A stretch of 64,000 nt of DNA. It comes from Phytophthora sp. 'mugwort'. Lineage: Eukaryota; Oomycota; Peronosporomycetes; Peronosporales; Peronosporaceae. A program made the position numbers and the translations under genes. The stretch lies in assembly GCA_033558025.1 (NCBI GenBank), contig JAUCEF010000008.1:3521765-3585764 (forward strand), in the 5' to 3' direction. The notes below the pieces were generated by a model, which saw only the letters and a list, made by a program, of their open reading frames with translations, made no database searches and had not been told where the DNA came from. This document shows, in pieces, positions 21,574-31,245 of the stretch (positions within the stretch are counted from its first letter, which is position 1; every line of letters begins with the position of its first letter).

Positions 21574-22624
21574 TTAACAGGGCTTCGATGTCCACGTCGA
21601 CTCATTTCCGGCGAAATTGGCCCCATCATACAGCATCCAGGAAAATGCGTCGTCACCGATGTTGTTCTTGCCTGGAACGTACTCGCACGTTAATCGGTAC
21701 TCTGAAAGCAGAAGTCTCCAGCGCTTCACTCGCAACGAGTTTTCAGTCGGGTATATCAAATTCTTGTGGTCTGTGTGCACCACCACTGGAAACACGATCT
21801 ACATTGTTCAGCATTCCTTTAGTATCTCGACCACCGAGAGTAGTTCCAATTCCATTGCCGTGTAATTCTGCTGCGCTGCCGTCAAGCTCGAGAATAACAG
21901 GCGATAATCTTATCATTCTGCTGGGTGATGCCGCCGAGTTGCTTACCAGTTGCATCTGCAAAGATGTCGAACGGTAGATTGTAGTCCGGGAAGGACAGCA
22001 ATACGGCTTGAGTTAACGCTTTCTTAATCCTTCAAACGCGTTGTTCTCTTCAGAAGTCCAGACGAAGGGAACCTTATTCGACGCCAAATGAATGAGTGGC
22101 TTAAGCAACGCCGACTTATTGCGCTCCATTTCTCGGTAGTAATTGATCATTCCTAGGAATTTTCGCAGCTGTCGCTTGTTCTTGGGCACTGCAAGCTGTT
22201 GGATTGCACGGATTTTCTTCTCCTGGGGCTTGATGCCTTCGGCACTCAAAACGAACCCCAAATACTCGACGTTGTCGTGTAAGACATGACACTTGCGAGC
22301 GTTCAAGGTTATGTTAAACTTGCGTAGTCTCTCGAACACGATCAGCACATGCTCGCGATGGTCATCAATAGTGCGAGAAAAGACAAGAATGTCGTCGAGG
22401 TAAATGATGGCAAAGTTCAAATCTCCAAGGATCTTCATCATGCTGGCCTCGTATTCGTCTGGTGCCGTGGATATGCCGATCGGCAACCGCTTGTCCGGAT
22501 ATTTACCGAATGACAGGCAGAACGCTGTGAGCGGTCGGCTTTCTGGCGCCAGCTCCCGCGCATGGCACCCCATGTTAGCGTCGAAAGTCGAAAAGAACTG
22601 GGATCCTCCGAGTCGTTGCATCAC
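21574..22624 (-). pseudogene. Ty3/gypsy reverse transcriptase and RNase H remnant
   Basis: At 22013-22624 the palm has IYLDDILVFSRTIDDH (catalytic YLDD) and the thumb has LGFVLSAEGIKPQEKKIRAI and then FLGMINYYREMERNK. At 21574-21795 is the end of RNase H (VVVHTDHKNLIY ... YVPGKNNIGDDAFSW). The two parts are in different frames. It would copy the element RNA in cytoplasmic particles. Confidence 0.88.
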
Positions 22625-22743
22625 TTCACGGATGACAGGGACATAATATGGACTGAGCTTTAGAAACTTGTTAAGACCGTGAAAATCGATTAGCAGGCGA
22701 AACTCATGTCTGACTTGGGCAAAAGAATGCTGGAGATGCCATC

Positions 22744-23082
22744 TCAGTCAGAATCGTAAATCTTCTCTAGCACATCGAGGTCGGTGAGACGTTGAATCTC
22801 GGCGCGAACCGCTTGTTCTTGGCTGCGCGCTATTGGATATGGTTTGGCATGCACCGGCTTGTAATTGCCCGCAATGGACAGCACATAATCTGGGAGCTTC
22901 ATCTTGCCAAGGTGGCCGTTGTATAAATCCTGGTACACCGTGAGCAGTTCCACGTACTGCTTCCTTGCCTGTGGGTGTACGTTGGCATCACCCAACAGGT
23001 CGGCTGGGTCAACTGACTTACCGTTGATCTCTTTGAGCTCGTCGAATGGGGTCAACGATTTCGAGGGGCGATCGCTTGGCAC
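22744..23082 (-). pseudogene. Ty3/gypsy reverse transcriptase, N-terminal part
   Basis: The linker and fingers start are readable: LPDYVLSIAGNYKPVHAKPY and then IARSQEQAVRAEIQRLTDLD, a typical Ty3/gypsy pattern. The frame stops at 22744, before the palm resumes near 22690. Confidence 0.8.
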
Positions 23083-23125
23083 CGAGGTTTAGCGTACAAT
23101 TGTTACCTGCCCACTTAATTGTCGC

Positions 23126-23802
23126 TTAACGAAAGTTGACAATCATTCCCGGGGCACTAAGCAGATCACGACCGATAACCATCTCATCCTTGGCATTAGG
23201 TATCACCTCGAAACAGTGCGTGATGAGCGAGGTATCGCTTAACGTCGGGAAACGGAATTTTAACTCTGTCGAGCCGATTCTCTGGACGCTACCGTTGACT
23301 TGATCGAACGTTAACATCGACGCGATTAAGTTTTGACCGAGGCTCTCGTTCACTTCCAGCAGTCTGCCGTTGATGAAGCTGGTGGAGCAGCCGAATCAAT
23401 CAGCGCAAGGTGTTCTCCAGTAGCCTTAGAGACGCGAATTCGTAGATGCATTGGTGGCGGCGGTTTCGGCTGTGCCGACAGCGTATGAGTCACCACCTTG
23501 CACTCTTCATCGCTGTAGGGTAACCAGAGTCGACTTCGTCGACTCTTGTAGCCTCCGCACGTTTTGCTTGACCACGAGCTTGTCGCGCATTGGATCCATT
23601 GTCGATGACTTCTTCTGCAACGTGAAGCACTCGGAGTCGCTGCGGGATGACGTACGATGGAGGTTGTACCATTCGTTGCCATGATCAGTCTTGTTCTATC
23701 TCTTGGCGCCATTACCACGGTTAGTACCGTTATTGTTGTATCCATTCTGTCCAGTACGTCCACCTGATTACCTCTTACCGTTGCTGTTTGACCTAGAGCC
23801 AT
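23126..23802 (-). pseudogene. Ty3/gypsy aspartic protease remnant
   Basis: The end of one frame (23350-23802) reads EHLALIDSAAPPASS, which fits the retroviral-type protease active site, with DSA in place of the usual DSG or DTG. The next frame (23126-23353) continues with VIPNAKDEMVIGRDLLSAPG, the family's C-terminal hallmark (IGRDLL). The frameshift lies at about 23350. It would mature the Gag-Pol polyprotein. The altered active site suggests it is dead. Confidence 0.7.
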
Positions 23803-24280
23803 TGTTGGAGACAGTGTTAACGAGGGTAAGACGTTTCTTGTTTTCCTGACGGAATTCGGAGGACTTTAGCTGTATAAAGTACTGAACGGTTTGCGTCATG
23901 GTGTCGAGGTCAAGTCCACTTACCTCGTAGACGCGCTTCCACTCGTTTGGCATGGCGCGCTTGAAGTACCGTATTTGAGATGACTCGTCTATGTCAAGGG
24001 AGCTCTCTGGTAGGTTGTTGAGCACCCGAACCATCTTCATCATTCAGAGCTGTAGTGATGCGACGGACTCTGTGCGTTTCTTCACCAGCATATAGAGATC
24101 TTCTTCTAATCGCTCGCAGTAGTTACTTGGCACAAATGACAAACCCAGCATCTTCATAGCAAGATTGAATTGATTATCATCATCATCATCCGTGACGCTG
24201 GAGAAGGCGTCTTTATAGGCCTCCAGTGCCTCGTGCTCGAGGACTATGCTGAAATATAGGTTTTTGATTCTAAATCCCAT
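23768..24280 (-). pseudogene. Ty3/gypsy Gag remnant
   Basis: Two frames, 24044-24280 (FSSVTDDDDDNQFNLAMKML) and 23768-24043 (NLPESSLDIDESSQIRYFKR), carry a Gag-like helical region with a retrotransposon-gag pattern (RAMPNEWKRVYEVSGLD). It would form the particle. The start is unclear. Confidence 0.65.
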
Positions 24281-24537
24281 TTCTACAGCTTGTGTTCACA
24301 AGGCGTTCAAACTGCGGCAGCCAATGCAGCTAATTTTTATCTGTGCCGCCTCGGAAGGGGTAGGTTGATGCGGACGAACTCGCGCGGAGACGCAGGCGTA
24401 GTTCCTTGGGCGGCCGTTGCCGCCTTGATCGTGGCCATGAATGTGATTAGACCCCCGTCCTTCGACGTGCTCGCTATCTCGAGCTGTCTTCCATGTTGCT
24501 TCTTCGTAGAGAAGCCACAATTTAAAATTTTTCGAAG

Positions 24538-24796
24538 TGACACGCCCGTGGCTCGCAGAGGGGCGTTCACGCTGGCTGACTTCTGTCGGGTAAAATGAGA
24601 AGTGATTAAGTTTGTTTAGGAGCTATGCACTAAACGCGCACACTCGAGACATCAGTTTTGCCTACAGTAAACTAGGGTCACCATATGGGTACTGGAGGCG
24701 CCCTTGCAGATGCAACGCTGTCGACAGGGTTAAGGACCACTCTCCTGACGACACTTCCTTGAAGTCGAGCAGACAGTAGTTTCTACCATCTTGTCA
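24538..24796 (-). repeat. 5' LTR of the 4.6-kb retrotransposon
   Basis: The pair of 20154-20412. It ends ATCTTGTCA on the plus strand, next to the target repeat cgct. Confidence 0.93.
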
Positions 24797-26728
24797 CGCT
24801 CCCAATTCATATTGTCCATCGCAGATAGAACCGCGTGCTCTCGCTTGGTGCCCTTCAGTGAATCAAGAAATTCGGACATCATAAGAGATGTAAAGGCCAA
24901 ACCACCAACTACTGCACCAAGCACAATAGAAATACGACCTCCCATAGTGATCGGGTATGCATCACCGTATCCTACCCCCGCCATCGTGGCGAGGGTGAGC
25001 CAAAGCGAGTGGCCTTCTCCATCTAGTTTGGACGGAAATGGTCGCTCGAAGATGGAGACCGCAGCGGCTGTGCTCACCCAAACCGCCATGAAGAAAGTGA
25101 GAAGCACCTTGGACGGTTGCAAAGCGAACGATATTCGGAAACTCCACCACAGCGAATCTACTGGCAAGTCTTTTCCGGTAAGCGTCGCCGGCGTCATCCT
25201 CACTGTCTTATCCGCAACCATTCGCTTCAATAGCTGGTTGCGAATTACGCGCGCGAACCAGTAGAGACGCACCAGCACTATCATATTTATAATCTCCAGT
25301 GGATAGGAATACTGAAGCTCACAGGACTGCCTGCTAGTCGTCATCGTTAAAGGTCTAGGACATGCTGGAGCTACTGCTAGTGTCGATCGTGGTAACGAAT
25401 AGCGCTCTTCATCAAAATATACCCGTCCATGCACCAACGGGGGGAGGAAAACACCACAGAGTAGCAATTCTGCAAGAAATGGAAAAAAAACAGCAAGCGT
25501 GGTGACTTCCAAAGAGAGCAGCGACAATCTGGCGGAATCTGATTCCGCAGTGCCATGATCTCCATTTTCAAGCAGTATCTGTAGTGAACTTGATAAAGCA
25601 GAATAACCGTAATCAGCAGCAGCAACGCTGCATATGCTTCTCCTGGCGCTTGCAACGGTAGATCGCGATGGTATGTCGCTGATGAGCGCCATATCGCTCG
25701 AAATTGCAGCCACACTGTGAGCACTGAGAGTCCTGCCAAACCAATACAGAGACTGTCGCTTCGAGCTCGCAGCTTGTACAGCTCCCGCAAACGTTCTAGA
25801 ATGCTCAGACCCCGTTTCATACTAGCGGGCATCGATTTGTTCAACACTGCCAATGCTTTGTTACGCCCTTCCTGAGTGCCAGAAAGCCCGAGAAAAACCG
25901 CAAAACACATTTTACAGCGTTCTTTCCGCGAAAGCCAAAACAATGTAGCCGAAGCGAGAAGCAAAATAGCGAAGGCGGGTGCGCGATCCCATTCGGACCA
26001 CGGGAAATATCGACTTAACGAGCCAGTGTTCAAGAGCAGCTGGTTAGACGCATCCAGACTGTCAGGAATGATGAAATTATTGTGCGTGATGTTCAATGGA
26101 AGAACTCGGAACGACGTCAAATGAACATGCTGCGCGTACTTTTCTGGAGTATAGTCAGCAATCTGTAGGAACTGACAGAATTCGATAGGTAATACCAGGG
26201 CTATCACAAGGAATCCCCCAACCCATTTACCAGACAATGATACTCTGAAGCGACCAGCAAATCGGAACGTGATGTGATCCAAGTGTAAGCCAAATATTCT
26301 GGAACCAAGCGGCGTAGCAAAGCTCGGAAACGCCCAATTTTGCACAACCCAAAGCAGATCCAGAGCCACGACAAGCGAGCTGAGCAATGTGTTCCAAGAA
26401 ATGTTGCTCAACCACGGCTCCAAGCCATTAACGTCGTCTTCCTTTTCGAGGTTCCACTTTATCCATTCATTTTGCACAATTGAAATTGCGCCAAAGTAAA
26501 CTCCACCGATAGCAAGTCCGAGCACGGAAAGCCAACACCAGAGGACGCGCACGACCAGAAACTCGTTATACACTCGGCGAACAGGGGACAGCCAATCTCC
26601 AAAAAGAACGTGATTATATTCCCGGTCTTGAAGAACCCAATCTAGTGTCACTAGGAACTTCAAGCAGCTCATCGCCAGTAAAGTAGTTGGCAGCGCTTGT
26701 TGCAACTCGAGCTGACTTAATGAACAGC

Positions 26729-26752
26729 TTAACGTGGACCGGTCCACGTTAA
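26729..26752. repeat. 24-bp perfect palindrome with TTAA at both ends
   Basis: TTAACGTGGACC is followed directly by its reverse complement. It lies 12 bases inside the left edge of the piggyBac-like insertion. It may be two abutting transposon ends or an excision scar. Confidence 0.85.
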
Positions 26753-28996
26753 ATGTTTTGGACTTAAAGTTTGTATTGACCTTACAAACTCAAGTCAACG
26801 AGGTTTAGGGGAATCCCGTTCCCACCGACCGGTACTACCTTCCTGGTATAGATGGTACATGCTTCAAGTATAAGTTACGATAGGCAATGGCGTCGTGCAC
26901 ACTAATTGACATTAAATTTTGAAGGCTTCAGCCTCCCGCCACCTGTTCTCCCCTCTCAGTTTTAGAATCACCGGCTTGGTCTCAAACGGCCTTCCAGTCG
27001 AGGTGGCGGGAGCTCACCAAGCTCGACTGGAAAGCCAGTAAGCCTACTGGCCTCTCGGGTGACTTCACGTCTTTTGGAAAGACGAAGAAGAATGGCGTTC
27101 GCGATCAAGACTTCTTGTCGGTGAAGAAGAATTTATGAAGCACTTGGACCGGATTGATGTCGGTCAGTTTGGTACCAATCGATTATATCTCCCTGCTACG
27201 AATTTGACCGTAGTGGCCATACGATGTTCAGCGGAGGCGTCACGGAGGCAGCAAGGCACTGATCAGCCTTCAGCGGCTCAACCAAGTATCTCGCAGCTGG
27301 CTTCTGAAGACACTGAGGACATTTCCAGACGGGGGAGTGCACGTGGGCGTTCCGCAAAGAAGAGGGCGAGTCGCACTCGCGTGACTGTTAGACCTGAAAC
27401 GGCTTCTGAAACTACCCCCACTACACCAGGTGTGAAGGCAGAGTATGTACGAGTTTGTACAAGTTTGTCGAAACCTAATCCTGTATTCGTGTGTTATCAT
27501 GTATCGCGGTACTACCGATTCCAGCAGGTGATATGTATAGCACCTGCCACACCCACTTCCTTGTGTCGAACTTCGAGCGCGATTCAAGGTGTATCGCTAC
27601 ACGATACAAGTTTGACGACGCAGGGCTCTGCTCTGGCGACGAGTTTCAAGATGGCACGATCCATGAGAGGATGTATGTACACGTTTCGTAATTCTGTTGA
27701 TTTCTCACTATCCTATATACTTATCTGTAAACGTAGCAGCTTCGCCTCAGACACGAAGAAACCTGGACGACGACTTCGGCGACACTACCAGCGCTGACAC
27801 TAGTGTAGTTGCAGCTACTTCTTCGTGCGCCGATTTGGCTGCACCTGACGAGGAGGAGAGCAAAGAGCAAGATCCATCGGCGAATCAAGGTATGAGTGCC
27901 TTGTATGTACACGATATGACGTCGTCGCTAACTTGTATCTCCTTTCTGGTAATCACTGCAGTCAGTACAGACCCCCCAACCCAGCCTGGAAAGTTTGCAG
28001 GGCTCGAATCACATGGGAAGAACTATGAAGACACAGGCTGAAATGATGAAGAGCTCACTGGAGAAGGCGAACCTCTTTTTGGTCTCGATGAGGATGGACC
28101 GCCGCAACCTGAACTACTCTTTGACGCTCCACTGCTTGAAAACGTGGGTGGTGTTGGTAGTATAGCGGCGGATAGTGTCCCAAAGAATATATTGAGGGGG
28201 ATGGCGAATACAGGGTGGGCGCCGCTTTCCAAGCAGACGCCGTATGAATACCTGATGGAGCCATACGAGCCGCGGTGACAGGATTCGATGCTGACCGATT
28301 ACCCCAGGCTTTACGTCGGTCAGTATGGTCCTACTACTGGAGCACTGAGTGCTGCTACTACGCCGTTGGGTTCTTTCTTATACTTCATGCGGCCAACTCT
28401 ATGGGAAGAAATTGCGATCACTAGCAGCACCTATTTCGTGGAGAAGCTCGATGAACGGATTGAAGGGATGTATAACAAGCAAGTTGCACGTGAGAAGAAG
28501 AACCCCCGGCTTCAAGCGTAAGACTCACGACCAAATTATAGCCGAGCTTGACAGAACGCAAGATATTACCACCCGAGAGTTGTGCAACTTTATCGGCCTG
28601 CTGATCGCCTGCGCCATTGCGCCGAACAAGGAGAAGATAGGAAATCACTGGAAGGCGACGGACGAGGGAGCGATACCACGAGGGTGTTTCGGACAGTTTA
28701 TGGTCCGAGATAGGTTCATGTATCTGTCCAGGAACCTGCACTTCAGCGAAAACGCGGACGAGCAAGCATTGTACAACCGGGCGTGGAAGTTCCGACCAGT
28801 GATAACAGCTTTGCAGCGGCGGTTCCAATCGGGCTACACCCCACCAACAACAATGGCGTTTTATGAAGCTATGCTGCCTTCGCAGTCAAGCTTCAACAGA
28901 ATGTGAGTCTTTATGAAAGACAAGCCGCATCGCTGGGACTCAAAACTATTCATTCTCTGCTGCTCTACCACAACCTATTGTATTCAGCAAGTATCG

Positions 28997-29099
28997 GTAA
29001 GTACTGGGTGGTCCTTCGGGATCGCTCGTTTTTTTTGGCGCCCAATTTCTCTTATCGTAAACCATAGATTGCTGATGTGTTGATTACGTGTATGTACAG
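28997..29099 (+). other. Probable intron in piggyBac-like transposase
   Basis: It begins gtaagt, ends tgtatgtacag and has a T-rich middle. Removing it joins TGT ... CGG reading to FEVYCGK. Length 103 bp, typical for oomycetes. Confidence 0.7.
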
Positions 29100-29655
29100 G
29101 TTCGAGGTATACTGCGGCAAGCAGGAGCAGCCAAATGGAGAGTCTCCGACAGACTACAATTCAGGCCCTGTTGCGGTTGTCCCAAGTTTCCGTGAGGTCT
29201 TCGGTACGACAGGTCCCGGGACTGGTGCTATGCGGCTCATTGTGACAGACCGCTTCTACACGTCACTCCCCTTGGCCATGCAGCTGCTTACGATGGGTTT
29301 CTACACGATCGGTACCGTGCGAACGGATCGACTAGGACTCCTGTATCTATCGTTGGCGAGAAGAAGGAAGGTGAGAAGAAAAAGAAGGCCCCACCCAAGA
29401 ACCGACCAAAATCCTTCGAGAGAGGCATATTTGAGGTGGCCGACCACATTCAGGTGCTGGTCTCCGCGCGCTCCGGTGGTGGGATAACAAGGCAGTCTAC
29501 ATGCTCGACTCCTGAGGTAGCGTAGCGTTGGACCGAGTTGTACGACGTGACAAGCTGACAGGGCAACAAGCAGAAGTTGCATGCCCGCGAGTGCTGAAAG
29601 ATTACCAGACTCTAATGGGCGATGTCGATGTACATGATCAACTGCGCCTACAAAG

Positions 29656-29723
29656 GTAAGTACTGCTATCGTGTATATACATTGCATCACCCTGGCTAAT
29701 CATGTATGTACTGGTTGTGGCAG
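29656..29723 (+). other. Probable intron in piggyBac-like transposase
   Basis: It begins gtaagt and ends ggttgtggcag (68 bp). Splicing joins DQLRLQR to YALHLAIKYKKNY, a sensible reading across the junction. Confidence 0.75.
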
Positions 29724-31100
29724 ATACGCTTTGCATCTAGCGATCAAGTACAAGAAAAATTATTAATTCTTGTTCCTCGGACTGGTCGACCTCGCAGTGA
29801 CCAACGCGTACATCGTGTATAACGCTCACCGTGCTGCTGATGGACAACGCAAGATGAAGCATGTCAAGTTTCTGAAGACTCTGCACTTGCAGCTTTGTCA
29901 GCTGAAGGACGAATACTGGACTGGGTTTCTCAACTATGAAAGCGTCAATGCCATGCCCTCGAAGTCGCGATCGCAATCACAGCAGACGCAGCACACACGG
30001 GTGCAGAACGATGAATGGAGGGCTGGGAACAACCAGACCGGGCGAAAGCGGAGAACTCGCGTTTGCAAGGTCTGCTCTTTGCTAAAAGGCACTGATGATG
30101 TACGCGGTGGTGACTCATCTATCTACTGTAGCGACTGCAAATTGACGATGTCGTCGAAGGGACCAAAGGCGTTAAGAGTCTTCCTTTGCGATAAGCCCCA
30201 TCGTGGACACAAGGTGATCCCGATTACGTGCTTCGATCTGTGGCATAAAGGCCGACGCAACGGGACATTGCTTCCGAGCGAGGCACGCAAACGGAAGATT
30301 TGTGCGCGGATGCCAGCAAAGGGGCCTCGCACCGAGAGCGGGGAAGATGAAAGTGTAGCGTCTTGCCAGGACGCGAGCGATGCCAATGCATCGGGCGAGA
30401 AATCTACGGCAGTGGGACAGCACGAACCGAATCGAGGGCGTGTAGCCGAGACTGAGGACTAAGCAGTTGTCCCACTGCAATCTTGTTTTTTGTTATAATA
30501 TAGCTGTGCTCATCACGTCAACTTGGCTGCTATCATATGTATTTGGCTGTATCGACTATGACTTTGCTGGCACGACTCTGATACTCATTGACAAATCTTT
30601 ATCCCACGGTTGGACTGGTTTTGCCCAAGCATATACATGTTTTGGCGGTAACGCGTCATTTCAACCAGTATTCATCTCCACTATCATGGAGCTACACGAT
30701 TAGCGAGGAGCCAGATTGCAAGGTGTAGGTTATTGACGTGCCTATCCACGATTCATGTTACCAGAACATCTAAAGTTTTGTAGGCAAACCCTTACCCGAA
30801 GATACAGGTTTTCTTAGTCCGATGGTGGCGCTGGAGGACAATCGCGTTCAAGGGGTAAAGTACTCCATGCTTCGTTCATTTCTTCCGGGAAGAGACACTC
30901 CTCGAGTGCGGACCCACTCACAATCTTTCTGATACCATACATCAGCATAGCCCAGAAGAATGGGAATGTTGCAGCCATGAACGTCCAAGAGCCATGAGAA
31001 GACCCGACGTTCCACTCTTGTAGCTGCACCGCTGGCGTACCACGCGCATCACCGCCAACAACAGTGCGGAGAGCCATCAGATCTCGTCGACTGCCTGCTC

Positions 31101-31245
31101 TAAACCCTAAACCCTACACACAAAATCCTAAATCCTAGAACCTAGGCTATAAACCCTAAAATATAAATCCTAGTCCTAAACCCTAAACTCTAAATCTTAA
31201 GCCTTAAACCCTAAACAGTTAGCCCTAAACCTTAAACCCTAAACC
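31101..31245. repeat. Interstitial telomere-like tract, (CCCTAAA)n, degenerate
   Basis: About six perfect CCCTAAA units are mixed with variants (atcctaa, tataaaccctaaaa, cttaaaccctaaac). The C-rich strand is on top, the opposite of the terminal tract at 63324-64000. It starts at the exact end of the inverted duplication. It would be the normal orientation for a left chromosome end. Confidence 0.92.

Larger units (their letters stand above)
20154..24796 (-). mobile_element. Complete Ty3/gypsy LTR retrotransposon, decayed ORFs
   Basis: The element is 4,643 bp with 259-bp LTRs that begin TG and end CA, inserted in the reverse channel copy. The target site cgct (or acgct) is present on both sides (left gcacgct, right cgctccc), whereas the forward copy has it once. 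The gene order on the minus strand is gag, protease, reverse transcriptase, RNase H, integrase, which is the Ty3/gypsy order. A purine-rich tract (ATGGGGGCGAT on the minus strand, about 20413-20423) precedes the 3' LTR. No clear tRNA primer site touches the 5' LTR. The ORFs have several frameshifts although the LTRs differ at only three positions. It may therefore have moved with proteins supplied in trans. Confidence 0.93.
26990..30462 (+). pseudogene. PiggyBac-like transposase (DDE_Tnp_1_7), broken
   Basis: In order are seen: WRELTKLDWKASKPTGLSGD (about 27000-27060); FMKHLDRIDVGQFG after a one-base deletion near 27110; an acidic linker; GLLIACAIAPNKEKIGNHWK (about 28595-28650); FMYLSRNLHFSENAD; and TTMAFYEAMLPSQSSFNRM (28849-28905), where the usual first catalytic Asp (FDE) is Tyr. 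After an intron follow FEVYCGKQEQPNGESPTDYN and LIVTDRFYTSLPLAMQLL (second Asp). The C-terminus has a cysteine-rich zinc-binding tail (CKVCSLLKG ... CSDCKLTM). GT-AG introns fit at 28997-29099 and 29656-29723. Several stops and frame changes, and the lost Asp, make it inactive. Confidence 0.85.
26721..30842 (+). mobile_element. PiggyBac-like DNA transposon, decayed
   Basis: The reverse channel copy is cut at a TTAA present in the forward gene (acTTTAAgtc): the left side keeps TTAA (26717-26720), the right side has gTAA. TTAA is the piggyBac target. The right end, read inward, is CCCCTTGAACGCGATTG, with the CCCTT start usual for piggyBac ends. The left end (tgaacagc) does not mirror it, so the left terminus may be lost or covered by another insertion, such as the palindrome at 26729-26752. 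The cargo is a multi-exon piggyBac transposase. Confidence 0.75.
19813..31077 (-). pseudogene. Reverse copy of SK-type channel, interrupted
   Basis: The coding remains are: C-terminus at 19813-20153 (110 residues, same as the forward copy), core at 24797-26720, and an N-terminal piece at 30843-31077 that starts at forward residue 162. The first 153 codons are absent. In the core, the A run at about 25482-25489 has eight As where the forward gene has six, which shifts the frame after residue 650. Two insertions split the gene, one just after the S6 region and one near residue 236. The selectivity filter is still readable. No full product is possible. Confidence 0.93.
19619..31100 (-). repeat. 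Reverse arm of inverted duplication, in three pieces
   Basis: The arm runs 19619-20153, 24797-26720 and 30843-31100. In order these match the forward positions 18183 down to about 17649, 17652 down to about 15735, and 15738 down to 15489. The gaps are filled by an LTR retrotransposon and by a piggyBac-like insertion. The first two pieces are almost identical to the forward arm. The third has about 11 differences in 250 bases. The arm ends abruptly at the interstitial telomere tract. Confidence 0.93.
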
